A DNA stretch of 64,000 bases from Holacanthus passer (Eukaryota; Chordata; Actinopteri; Pomacanthidae), in NCBI GenBank assembly GCA_025331565.1, contig JAFREQ010000043.1, positions 6,023,001 to 6,087,000 on the forward strand, given 5' to 3'. Position 1 is the stretch's first letter. Each line of letters starts with the position of its first letter. The notes beneath the pieces are model-generated. The model saw only the letters and a program-made list of their open reading frames with translations. It was not told where the DNA came from and ran no database searches. Shown piece by piece: positions 50,801-57,874 of the stretch. The position numbers and the translations under genes are program-made.

Positions 50801-51485
50801 GTCAAAAGAGGCTAAATAATCTTTTTTATTTATTTATTTTTATACATATAGATATAGGATTTGTCACTTCGGTCAACTGAGGCACCGTGAACCCGGCAGG
50901 GAGGAATGAACGACAGTAACCTCTGAATGTGGAGCAGGCTGGGGGCGGGGCACGACCATGAACAGCACGTTAGCATCACCTGTTAGCTTAGCTCTGATAA
51001 TCAATTAGCCTTAATGTACATTTAGATTAGGGCTGTGAGATGTGATAGTATAAGAAATAACACAGCACACACCAGGAGAGAGCACCTATTATCAGCTCAG
51101 CTAACCTCCAGAGAGTGCTAGCTTAGTGGTTAGCTAGTCCGGCTAACGTTCATAATGGCTGATGAAAGCTAGCTACGCTGTGAGCTACAACCCATAATTT
51201 GGTCACGTGTGGTGCTTTAAATGGGTATTTTTAATCTAAATATGACATGTAAAAAACAGGAGGTAAAGTACACTGATGAGTGAAACACACATGGCGTGCA
51301 GGAGGTAGCGCTAAGTTACAAGCAGTGTTATTGGTTTAACGTTAGCTTTTAGCAGCCGGTCACTGTTGTATTTTCTTACCGTCAATGTCGCTTAATAGCG
51401 CCGTGTCAATATCGCTGGGGTCATTCAGCGACAGTGTTGGATCCAGGTTATCCAACGAAGGATCGTCAAAAGACAGGCTGTTCAT
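37923..51485 (-). CDS. srebf1: srebf1, sterol regulatory element-binding protein 1 precursor
   Basis: Nineteen coding exons with consistent phases predict about 1,186 residues after allowing one missing base in exon 2 (human SREBP-1a is 1,147). Order of parts: acidic activation domain (exon 1, start of exon 2); Ser/Pro/Gln-rich region (exons 2-4); bHLH-zipper with the SREBP-specific tyrosine in EKRYRSS (exons 5-6, about residues 335-445); first membrane segment preceded by the site-2 protease motif DRSRMALC and containing Asn-Pro (exon 8, about 518-543); luminal loop with site-1 protease sequence RSVL (about 562-565); second membrane segment (exon 9); and the SCAP-binding regulatory domain to the end. 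The precursor resides in the ER; SCAP-escorted Golgi cleavage frees the nuclear factor that activates fatty-acid and sterol genes. Placement beside rai1 and tom1l2 identifies srebf1 rather than srebf2. Confidence 0.96.
38749..38799. repeat. CA/TG microsatellite beside a srebf1 splice donor
   Basis: About 50 bp of pure CA on the plus strand, hence UG in the srebf1 transcript, starting about 15 nt into intron 18. Confidence 0.95.
38814..38925 (-). CDS. srebf1: srebf1 exon 18
   Basis: Encodes LFLHEATARLMAGASPTRTH then QLLDRSLRRRATPGAKT, almost identical to human. The donor gtgtgt is followed within about 15 bases by a long TG repeat on the transcribed strand. Confidence 0.96.
38957..38987. repeat. 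GGA trinucleotide repeat in srebf1 intron 17
   Basis: About ten GGA units on the plus strand, TCC in the srebf1 transcript. They lie some 30 bp upstream of the exon 18 acceptor and may form part of its pyrimidine tract. Confidence 0.9.
39539..39754 (-). CDS. srebf1: srebf1 exon 17
   Basis: 72 codons, phase 0. Encodes VVQLLLCDLLLVMRTNVWRL, a Gly/Ala/Pro-rich insert, then QGFQQDLSSLRKLAHSFRPA and MRR; the same architecture as human. Confidence 0.95.
40027..40095 (-). ncRNA. mir33: mir-33 precursor hairpin in srebf1 intron 16
   Basis: On the srebf1 sense strand, bases 40,090 down to 40,070 give a 5' arm beginning GTGCATTGTAGTTGCATTG, equal to remembered vertebrate miR-33a. The 3' arm (40,050-40,029) begins CAATGTACCTGCAG and ends TGCAACAC, like the miR-33 star strand. 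CTGTG/CACAG close the stem. The host is srebf1 and the intron equals that of mammalian miR-33b, between the exons encoding SLDK and VVQLLLCDLLL. Known miR-33 targets include ABCA1 and fatty-acid oxidation genes, so host and microRNA act in the same direction on cellular lipid. Confidence 0.95.
40497..40662 (-). CDS. srebf1: srebf1 exon 16
   Basis: Encodes SLLPKACLNTFRAVRALLSK, QLSLSYSDKASALLRDSLNL and SSSLDK. Donor gtacac from 40,496 opens the intron that holds miR-33. Confidence 0.94.
40833..40965 (-). CDS. srebf1: srebf1 exon 15
   Basis: Encodes CDPHSKWWSSVAVVIINWLQ and GDDTAAERLYPTVEHLPRSL; human has VAKWWASLTAVVIHWL and VEHLPRVLQ. Confidence 0.95.
41804..41913 (-). CDS. srebf1: srebf1 exon 14
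   Basis: Encodes EYADALEYLQLLISASDAAG then ATSQSFAIGSNMATVTG, matching human [20 protein letters not shown]. Confidence 0.95.
42107..42215 (-). CDS. srebf1: srebf1 exon 13
   Basis: Encodes [20 protein letters not shown] then YCVAQPSGEQSTSQGEG across the next junction; the human counterpart starts [20 protein letters not shown]. Two bases carried over. Confidence 0.94.
42351..42519 (-). CDS. srebf1: srebf1 exon 12
   Basis: Encodes RVFLSSARQACLSSSGSVPP, AMQWLCHPLGHRFFVDGDWA and STPKESIYSQAGNT, very close to human. Confidence 0.96.
42813..42979 (-). CDS. srebf1: srebf1 exon 11
   Basis: Encodes GKLNGSHLSAVHMALSAVNL, AECAGSCLPVASLAEVYVSA and ALRVKASLPRILHFTS; part of the helical regulatory domain. 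Confidence 0.95.
42980..43843 (-). other. srebf1: srebf1 intron 10
   Basis: Intron of 0.86 kb, AT-rich, without exon-like content. The part from about 43,130 to 43,650 looks like a degenerate interspersed element because of its unusual base composition, but no ends were found. Confidence 0.4.
43844..44105 (-). CDS. srebf1: srebf1 exon 10 (regulatory domain)
   Basis: Encodes GDFAQASQNLWTCLKALGRPLPTSQLDLAC..., LQRLWVGRWLAARAGGL and RDAALVYHRLHQLHMTG, aligned with the start of the SCAP-binding C-terminal domain. Confidence 0.95.
44265..44449 (-). CDS. srebf1: srebf1 exon 9 (second membrane helix)
   Basis: Encodes MLPTILVWLLNGVLVSGVLI, then LLVYGEPVTRPHSGS and FWRHRKQADLDLAR. The last two strings are almost unchanged from human. 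The donor gtatgttt is followed by a T run on the minus strand. Confidence 0.95.
44570..44786 (-). CDS. srebf1: srebf1 exon 8 (first membrane helix and luminal cleavage site)
   Basis: Contains GGMLDRSRMALC, then the hydrophobic helix FTFLFLSLNPLASLL, then the loop with HHAGRSVLGVDIA. DRSR...LC is the site-2 protease region, Asn-Pro inside the helix is required in mammals, and RSVL fits the site-1 protease RxxL rule. Confidence 0.95.
44901..45058 (-). CDS. srebf1: srebf1 exon 7 (linker)
   Basis: Reads KSLKDLVAMEVDG, ELPTPPASDVGSP and GSDSEPDSPMGEDTK. It keeps the TPPxSDxGSP phosphodegron-like sequence known in mammals as the GSK-3/FBW7 site, and the SDSEPDSP motif. Confidence 0.95.
45314..45428 (-). 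CDS. srebf1: srebf1 exon 6 (helix 2 and leucine zipper)
   Basis: Begins LNKSAVLRKAIDYIRYLQ and continues QTNQKLKQENMALKMAAQKN, matching the dimerisation helix and zipper of human SREBP-1. Donor gtacgt from 45,313; one base carried over. Confidence 0.97.
45523..45741 (-). CDS. srebf1: srebf1 exon 5 (basic region, helix 1 and loop of bHLH)
   Basis: 73 codons. Ends with EKRTAHNAIEKRYRSS then INDKIIELKDLVAGTEAK, nearly identical to human. The tyrosine in KRYRSS, arginine in most bHLH proteins, lets SREBPs bind both E-boxes and sterol regulatory elements. Confidence 0.97.
45953..46093 (-). CDS. srebf1: srebf1 exon 4
   Basis: 47 codons, phase 0 at both ends. Begins VLLQPQFIKAESLLLTTLK, close to human VLLQPHFIKADSLLLTAMK, then a Thr-rich linker ending STSLQ. 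Confidence 0.93.
46213..46388 (-). CDS. srebf1: srebf1 exon 3
   Basis: Acceptor ttccag at 46,389-46,394, donor gtaagt from 46,212. Encodes AGSPGSVSQPTPSLSSSPP... to TITSHVQQVPV, matching human TTTVTSQIQQVPV. Low-complexity Ser/Thr/Pro/Gln region between activation and DNA-binding domains. Confidence 0.92.
46389..48464 (-). other. srebf1: srebf1 intron 2
   Basis: 2.1 kb of AT-rich intron. No exon, RNA gene or clear repeat was recognised; a TA-rich partly palindromic stretch lies at about 47,281-47,320. Confidence 0.7.
48465..49042 (-). CDS. srebf1: srebf1 exon 2 (activation domain, Ser/Pro/Gln-rich)
   Basis: Starts with DMLQLISNQDMEFGGLFD, the most conserved part of the activation domain (human DMLQLINNQDSDFPGLFD), and runs through Thr/Ser/Pro then Gln/Pro-rich sequence to QNSYT. 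A single base appears missing at the C run opposite 48,829-48,834: the first part reads LDALLGPP, and the continuing frame reads ITRSSSKTFQPPTFQQSP. The donor gtatcg begins at 48,464. Confidence 0.9.
48829..48834 (-). other. srebf1: Single-base frame break in srebf1 exon 2
   Basis: Six Cs on the minus strand (GGGCCCCCCATCACC); seven would join GPP to ITRSSS in one frame and give correct phase at the exon 2 donor. All other exons are intact, so a homopolymer deletion in the assembly is the simplest reading. Confidence 0.85.
49189..49475. mobile_element. Fish interspersed repeat with AATCGATT-type motifs
   Basis: Contains attagtcaattaatcgattt, then gaaaattattcaccaattat, then ttttgataatggattaatca, and ends in aataatcgttacttgc. 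It closely resembles an abundant repeat scattered through percomorph fish genomes, recalled from memory. The family name is not assigned. Confidence 0.65.
50277..50283 (-). promoter_or_regulatory. srebf1: TATA-like box
   Basis: TATAAAA on the minus strand, about 120 bp downstream of the SRE-like site; would put an internal transcription start near 50,250. Weak by itself. Confidence 0.3.
50404..50427 (-). promoter_or_regulatory. srebf1: CCAAT box plus SRE-like site of the candidate srebf1c promoter
   Basis: On the minus strand ATTGG (NF-Y, 50,427-50,423) precedes ATCACCTCAT (50,413-50,404), which matches the classical SRE ATCACCCCAC at 8 of 10 bases. Downstream of the LXRE, this copies the mammalian SREBP-1c order. 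A TATAAAA sequence follows at 50,283-50,277. Confidence 0.5.
50535..50550 (-). promoter_or_regulatory. srebf1: LXR response element (DR4) of the candidate srebf1c promoter
   Basis: Plus strand GGGTTA-ctgc-CGGTCA, a direct repeat of nuclear-receptor half-sites with a 4-bp spacer. As I recall it, the mouse Srebf1c LXRE is GGGTTA-ctgg-CGGTCA, so only one spacer base differs. It lies in intron 1, as in mammals, and a GC box sits directly upstream. LXR activation of SREBP-1c is well established in mammals. Confidence 0.8.
50557..50566 (-). promoter_or_regulatory. srebf1: GC box (Sp1/KLF) next to the LXRE
   Basis: GGGGGCGGGG on the plus strand, 6 bp from the DR4 element on its promoter-distal side. 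Confidence 0.55.
51380..51485 (-). CDS. srebf1: srebf1 exon 1 (1a-type first coding exon)
   Basis: ATG at 51,485-51,483, donor gtaag beginning at 51,379, one base carried over. It encodes MNSLSFDDPSLDNLDP... ending ALLSDID, acidic and hydrophobic like the human 1a-specific activation domain ending LLTDIE. This start is preferred because the exon joins in frame to the DMLQLISNQD motif. Confidence 0.93.
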
Positions 51486-51569
51486 CTTTATTCTTGTGTC
51501 CGGCTTTTCCGATGTAGACTTGAACTGGCTGTCGTATCTCTCAAAGGGGGGGAGGACTTCTCACGTCCC

Positions 51570-51595
51570 TACATTTGGCAAAGATGCCAAATGTA
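51570..51595. other. srebf1: Perfect 11-bp inverted repeat in the srebf1 5' leader or proximal promoter
   Basis: TACATTTGGCA (51,570-51,580), loop AAGA, then TGCCAAATGTA (51,585-51,595). It lies about 85 bp upstream of the start codon. The centre resembles an NFI palindrome TTGGC-N-GCCAA, but with a 6-bp rather than 5-bp spacer. If transcribed it would form a stable leader hairpin. Confidence 0.7.
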
Positions 51596-51762
51596 CCTGA
51601 AACACGCAGAAAAGTGAGCTGCAACTTTTTATTGATGTCTCAACTAACTACTCACTCCGACCCCCCATGATCGTCCAGGGAAACTTGTCAAACCAAAGCC
51701 AAACACTGGAGCTCATTCAGTACTAACGTGCTTACAGCGGCAGCAGAAAGGACCCACCTAGC

Positions 51763-51792
51763 GGATGGTGATTGACAGGCGCGTCAGCCAAT
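51763..51792 (-). promoter_or_regulatory. srebf1: CCAAT box and weak SRE-like motif upstream of srebf1 exon 1
   Basis: Minus strand ATTGG (51,792-51,788) in AGCGATTGGCTGACGCG, followed by ATCACCATCC (51,772-51,763). About 280-300 bp upstream of the ATG, a plausible proximal promoter for the exon 1 transcript. Confidence 0.4.
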
Positions 51793-51895
51793 CGCTGCAT
51801 TTGATCAGGATTCCCACGTCCCTGTTTCTCAGGGTTGTTTTGATTTTTTGACAGAGGAGGAAAAAGCATGTAAAGCATTATATTATATTTTTACA

Positions 51896-52350
51896 TAAAA
51901 CAACAATAAACAATGAGACATGATCATTAATATACTGACAAACTGATAAAATGACTCCAGAATACATTTATGGATCCATTAAAAAGTATTATAAAATCTA
52001 CTGTGTAGAAATGTAATATGCTTCATACAATGTACAGTGACACGAGATTATTAATGTATTTCACAAACTGATAACATGACTCCAGGACACATATATGGAT
52101 CTATTTGAAAACTATTACAAAATTATGATGTACTATGTATAAATATAATATGTTTCAGACAATGTATAATGAGGCATTTATGTACTGGACAAACAGATGA
52201 AAAATATATACATATGTGGATCCATTTATTACAAACTTCTTATTTACTGTGTGTAAATGTAAAATACATATATGGCACCATTTGAAAATTATTATAAAGT
52301 TTTCATCTACTGTGTATAAATGTAATATACTTCATATATAATAAATATGT
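51896..52350. repeat. Diverged tandem repeat, about 125-bp period
   Basis: Three to four degenerate copies. Shared words are 'actgataa-atgactccag' (ending 51,960 and 52,085, 125 bp apart), 'tatggatc-att' and 'actgtgtataaatgtaatat'. The last copy is shorter. AT-rich, lying between two candidate srebf1 control regions. Confidence 0.75.
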
Positions 52351-52499
52351 ATCATCTCTTATTGTATTTTTATTATATCTCATTATGTTACGCTACTCAT
52401 CTCACGTATAGCCACATTAATATCAGACATTTAACCAAACTGTGTGTTTTTGAAGGAAACAGCATGGATGTGTTTATTGTGGGCTTGGCCCTCCAACAG

Positions 52500-52630
52500 C
52501 CAATGAGAGTCGAGCGGGCGTGTGCTACTGATAGCCAAGTTTGTTTGACTTGAAGCGGCGGCTCCTCCTGTAGAACCAGTGAAATCGTCCAATGAGAAGC
52601 TCAGGAGCCGAGTGGGGTGATCTGACGTCA
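52500..52630 (-). promoter_or_regulatory. srebf1: Sterol-response module: two CCAAT boxes, perfect SRE, CRE
   Basis: Plus-strand CCAATGAGA occurs at 52,500 and 52,589. GTGGGGTGAT (52,612-52,621) is the exact complement of the LDLR-type SRE ATCACCCCAC, and TGACGTCA (52,623-52,630) is a perfect CRE. The SRE lies 18 bp from the nearer CCAAT box, close to the spacing typical of SREBP-NF-Y cooperation. The module is about 1.1 kb upstream of the srebf1 ATG and suggests autoregulation or a distal first exon. Confidence 0.6.
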
Positions 52631-53860
52631 CAGCGCTGGATCTAGCGATTACATCATGTTAGAAAAGCAGGGAAACAACCTGCAGAGATACAGGTGGAAA
52701 ACTGTAGAAACATTGAATTTGTGGACCCAGAAATTAATGCAAATACTCAAAATTTACCCCCAGTACAGTTATGCATTAAATATATATTTAATAAAGTGAG
52801 GCTTCTTCCAGTGAGCCATACTAAATTATTATAATTATTGAATTATTAATAATGTAAACAATGGCCTTGCACAACTTTATTTTCAGGTGAGCATCAGCTA
52901 AAGTAAAATTAAAATGTGAACACATATTGTGAGGGGAGTCCTGCATTTTGAGGTATATCGATTACCACAATCAGTCCCTGAAATTAAATGAAAATACCCC
53001 AAGTATTAAAGTGCATCTTTGATTTCACAAATCAAAGAAAGTACATCTGTGAAAAGATCAATGATGAAGGGTGAAAACATTAAAAAAATGGGGATCAAAT
53101 AATACATAAATCTGGATTTAACTGTGAGCCAATACATTTTAACCGGACACAGAAACTAAAATCTATATTTTGAGGTATATAGATATATATATATAGTATA
53201 GACTAAGTTAAGTCTAACTATATGAATTCATCCTTTACAACAGTGCATTACTGTAAACAATACATTTTGTCTTTTAAAGTCATGCTGATCATTTAAATGC
53301 CAAAGGACAAAATACAGATTTGTTTTTGCTTCAAAGTGCACAGACATTAATATAGCAGAGGAAGCCATGCTGATCATTTAAATGCCATATTTTGCCTTGC
53401 ACCATTATGTAATTTCTCATAAAAGTTTTTGTAATCCTGAACTTGACAGCCCATCAAACCACTTCTATGTGAACGGTGGGAAAATAGGTCAGTGACCTGG
53501 AGTAGCTCTGCAAAGTTGTTGTTAGTACAAGAGGAGCGGAGTAATTTTAAGTCAGCAAGCCTGGTATTGTTGGTGATGGGGTGTGTGTCTTATTCAATAC
53601 CAGGGATGCTCCACCAACTTTTGTGAATCTGCGTGTGAACAAGATTTGTTTACATATTATGAGTGCTGAGCTACTGGAGCAGAACAGATGAAGTGTCCAA
53701 GACCCGACATATAGGAGGAGGGGCTGAGGGGCTCATGTGACAATGACTGGCCGGTACAGTGCAAGATTGAGGGCTGGTTGCATCAGCATGTGCATGAAGA
53801 AGAAGCAAGAGGTTGTCACATCACCTTGAAATGTAAAATAACCACAAACAGTTGTGAGGT
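52631..53860. other. Intergenic DNA between srebf1 and the tom1l2 3' end
   Basis: AT-rich and without exon-like frames. Contains repeat copy A (about 52,948-53,475), a short TA run near 53,185-53,200, and ordinary sequence from 53,476 on. Confidence 0.6.
52948..53475 (+). repeat. Duplicated segment, copy A
   Basis: Parallels copy B (54,785-55,450) in the same orientation, with shared strings such as gggatcaaataatacataaa, ttttgaggtatatagat and ctttacaacagtgcattact. Within copy A the word catgctgatcatttaaatgc occurs twice (53,281 and 53,366), flanking a 63-bp block that in copy B lies elsewhere. Copy A is therefore internally rearranged and shortened. Confidence 0.85.
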
Positions 53861-53864
53861 AGAG

Positions 53865-56424
53865 GTCACACATTGCTAGTGTTTTATTGGGCAGTTACAT
53901 ACGTGCATTAGGCCAAACAAAAATCTGACCATTAGTAATGGCAGCAGACGGCACAGCCAAAACAGACATGGGACACCCACCAACAGAAAACTAGCCTCTC
54001 GTCCATGTCCTCAAAACATCAGCGAAATGTTCAGCTTCATCAGTATTAAAAGACATTCATTAACCATTTTGAGTTAGCCACAATTTCGAGGAATACATGT
54101 TGCATTCTGGACTTAAAAGCCTCATAAAAGCAAAAACACACTCTGTTACAGATCCACAGATTTGTAACACACAAACAGAAAAATACTTCCCTTTTAAAGG
54201 ATCTGCTGTTACATTTTTACTAATCCTCTTTGTTTAGCCTGCATGGTAAAAGTGAACAATGGTTGATTGTAAATTTAACGCTATTATGTCAGTTACCTGG
54301 CAAATATACTAAACCTATATGACCATACAGCATTAAAAAAAGTTAAAGCTCATTAATCATTAATTTTCTAAATATTTAATCATATTGATTATGTAGACAC
54401 AAGTAATTTTTCAATGCTATCATTGTATTTATGTTAACAATAATAAGTATTTCCCTCTAGTGGAAGGTCTAAACTGACAACTGGTAATTCAACAAGTAAA
54501 TTTGATGCATGATTAGGCTTTTACAACTTGGGAGGAGATTCAAATGAAATGCCTCAATTGACAAGGTTTTTGGTCTTAAATGGACTCAAAGAGAAAAAAA
54601 ATCTTCCAAGCGCAGAGCAACATTAAAACAAACCAGAGCCTCGGCAAAAGCGCTGGAATGAAGACAAGATTGCTTTTTGCCTTAAAGTGCGATCTTAACT
54701 ACACCAAAGACGAGACTACTTTGCTGAAATCAGTCAATCACAGAAATGCTTGGCAGCAGCTCCAACCAGAGCAGATGAATCATACCAGAATGAAAATACA
54801 CCAAGTATGAAAGTACGTCTTTGACTGCGCAAATCAAAGAAAGTACAATTGCGTTTGTTTGCTGCATGCTTCAGCTTCAACCACAAAAAGATCAATGACG
54901 AAGGGTACAAACATGTTTTCTTCTTTTTTTACATGGACTATAAAAATACAATCAGGGGATCAAATAATACATAAATCTCTCCGCCTTCTGGATTTAACTA
55001 AGAGCCAATACATTTTTAACCAGATACAGAAACTAAAATCTCTGTATTTTGAGGTATATAGATTACATAGTACAGAGTAAGTGAAGATCTACCTATATGA
55101 ATACATCCTTTACAACAGTGCATTACTGTAAGCAATACATTTTGTCTTGTAGCCGATTATGTTGCCAGCGCTAAGTCATGCTGATAATTTAAATGCCATA
55201 TGTTGTCTCGCATCTTTATGTAATCTCTAATAAAAGTTTTTGCAGTCCTAAGTTTAACGGTCCATCAATCCACTTCTACGTGAACTTGCGCTGCAGTTAC
55301 ATAGTTAGAAAACTTATGTGCAAAATGATGAAAATCTAAAGACCATTTCCCGTCCCCTAGAAAAATAGTAACCATCTTGTAAACGCAAAGGACAAAATAC
55401 AGATTTGTTTTTGCTTCAAAGTGCACAGACATTAATATAGCAGAGGAAGGAAAATGTGCACGATCCCTTAACATTTATAACACATGAACGTGTTTAATAT
55501 CCGACAGGCAGAATTCAGTGCTAGTTGGTCATTAAAGCCTTAATATTCTTTGGAATGGCTAAAAGTGTTCAAGAGCATATTTTTCTCAGCTAATTTGTTG
55601 TAGCTTTTCAGAGGGCTGAAAAGACTGATGGGAAATATTTCATGGACACGTTCCTTCCCCTTAGCCATTTGAAATACATAACACAGAATCCTAACTAGTG
55701 CTTCTTAGATTTTTTGTTTTTTATTCCCTTTGGTTAAAGGAAGGCTGGCATACACTCATCAAGATTAACTAAGATTTAGCTGTTATATTCCTAGTTAGCA
55801 AAATTAGCCAGCTAACACAAGTCATTTGTCCACACTGCTGCAGGCAAACTGGGGAATAAAACGTGTTGCCATTCCACACATGTCTCCGTATTAGAAGCAT
55901 GACTAGAGCTCTAACTGGATTATTTGTGGGGGAAAAAAATGCACGGATGGACCAGAACCACAGCGCTAGTACATAGTACAGACCAAAACAATAAGTGCAT
56001 AAATTAGCAATTAGCTGAATGTAGTTAAACAACACAATTTAATCCTAATTGTATGCTTCCATCCTGACTCAAAGCATCGACCTGCAGTAAACTTTTCCCA
56101 TTAATCTCGCAGTAATATACCACATTTTTAAACCACATCAGACAAGTTGTCTTCCTTTGGTGGCACATTACAAATGAGATGCAGCGCTGCAAGTTGTACA
56201 TCCCACGCTAACAGATTAATACATCCATATATAGTAATACGCAACACAGTTGTGCGCAGTAAACATGTCGGACCTCTGCATGTTAGAGCAACACGGTGGC
56301 AAGAGAATGATAAGGAGGTGGAGATCACTTGCTACACCACTGCCAGTCAGCGATGAAATGGGACTGGAAGGACTGTTTGGGAGGAATCATTTCGGGATGA
56401 GATGGAGGTCCTCTGAGAAACAGT
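53865..56424 (-). other. tom1l2: Probable tom1l2 3' UTR
   Basis: Downstream of the tom1l2 stop, 2.5 kb of AT-rich sequence has no exon. A minus-strand AATAAA at 53,883-53,888 is a good candidate poly(A) signal, which would place the end near 53,865. The segment includes repeat copy B. Confidence 0.5.
54785..55450 (+). repeat. Duplicated segment, copy B
   Basis: Longer partner of copy A, about 1.8 kb away in direct orientation. Order here: aagtacgtctttgac block, ataaatctctccgcc block, ttttgaggtatatagat, acaacagtgcattactgta, catgctgataatttaaatgc, and finally (55,387-55,449) the aaaggacaaaatacagattt block. The copies appear roughly 85% alike where they align by eye. Confidence 0.85.
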
Positions 56425-56570
56425 CTACAAGGCAAAGAGTGCATCCTCCGTCCGTTCAGCCTTCTTGTGGGAGCCACCAGGGGCACGGGCGGGGTGAGAG
56501 GGGTTAGCTCCAGGGGGAGATGGCAGAGTGTCAGCTGCCTTCGCTCGCTCCTCCAGGAACTTATCAAACT
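56425..56570 (-). CDS. tom1l2: tom1l2 last coding exon
   Basis: Completes EGVTSEEFDKFLEERAKAAD, then a Pro/Ser-rich stretch, then KKAERTEDALFAL and stop TAG at 56,427-56,425. Acceptor cctccag adjoins 56,570. Human ends RSEDALFAL. Confidence 0.95.
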
Positions 56571-57827
56571 CTGGAGGAAACAAATTGATTCGTCAGAGAC
56601 ACAGAGACTTGAGGGTTCATCAATGGTTTGAATCAGTACAAGGGTGAAAATGAACAAAGCTTCACACAAGTCTGAGCTATTGGAAGAGAAATATTTTGTG
56701 ATCAGTCTGTACCTTCACTGGTCACCCCTTCCTCTGTGGCATCCCCTTTCTATTAAGAAGAAAAAACATCTTAAGAAAATATACACATTTTATCATTAAT
56801 GGCGCTGCCTTTGTTTCAAAAGACAAAAATAAACCTTTCGTCACACAAGTCATGAATGCCTTTAAAATTCACACCAATCCATAGAAAGTCGCTCATGAAG
56901 GATCTGTAAATCATGCATCCCTTCAATCTTTTCACAGGTGAAAACAACAGGGAAACGCCTGGAGCCCAACTCCACAACCTCCACATGCATTTTTTTAAGG
57001 AGTATCATCTTTTAACTCTGCTATCATTAGCACCATGTTAGCATTTGTAAGTCAAACCTCACAGGAAACTGTTACACGTCAGTCATTGGTGGAAAAACAT
57101 TAGATGACAGTGAATGAAGGGTGTGAAAGGAAACTAAAGTCAAGTGTGTGTAGTTATACATGAGATGGATGGATAAAATGTGCTATGAAAGAAAAACAAA
57201 ACCGAGGGCAGAGGAGAGAGAGAGAAAGAAGAGAAAAAGATATAAATCAAGGTAAAGAAGTCTCACCACGTCAGCACAGAGCCACTCCTCTATGTCATCC
57301 ATGACAGAGGACTGCGATACGGGGATCTATGGAGCAAAGCCATGGACAAACCAAGGGGTAGCAAACAAAAAAAAAAAGCCACACAACAGAAAGACACCCA
57401 ACCCAGACAACAATTGTAACACACACACACAAAAATAACAAGAATAGGAATCACCAAAGGCTCAAGAGGAAGATGATCAAAATAAAACAAATCAAAATGA
57501 GAACAAAAATAAAAATTTGCTCAAAAGACACACTCAACCCCTCTCAAGTCTGTGCTCTTATCGTTTTGTCATGTGTGACGATCTGCTACTCAGCTGTCTT
57601 CTGCGAGAACAGGAGTTCCCAGGTTGCGTATTGTTCTCATTAGTTCTGTAGTGCTGACATGGCTTAACAGCTGCCGACTAATGTCACACAGCAGCGTTAA
57701 TTATTCCACATCATTAGTTAATTAGCAAATCGCTTGAACGTGATTAATCGATTGATTGGATGGGAGAAGCTGAAAGCACAGGGACCGTCGAGAGGTGGGG
57801 AAATCCCACGGCATACACATACGTGGA

Positions 57828-57874
<47 letters not shown>

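Larger units (their letters stand above)
49043..51379 (-). other. srebf1: srebf1 intron 1 (contains candidate internal promoter)
   Basis: 2.3 kb. Holds an interspersed repeat (49,189-49,475) and a CpG-richer block with regulatory motifs (50,277-50,566). By analogy with mammals, the short SREBP-1c first exon would lie between that block and exon 2. I could not find an ATG-containing exon with the right phase. An alternative is a noncoding first exon with initiation at the ATG two bases inside exon 2 (MLQLISNQD). Confidence 0.6.

Noticed and set aside
56474..56485. CTCF-like CCACCAGGGGCA in the last tom1l2 exon
   Set aside because: Misses the required GGC at the end of the core; coding constraint explains the sequence.
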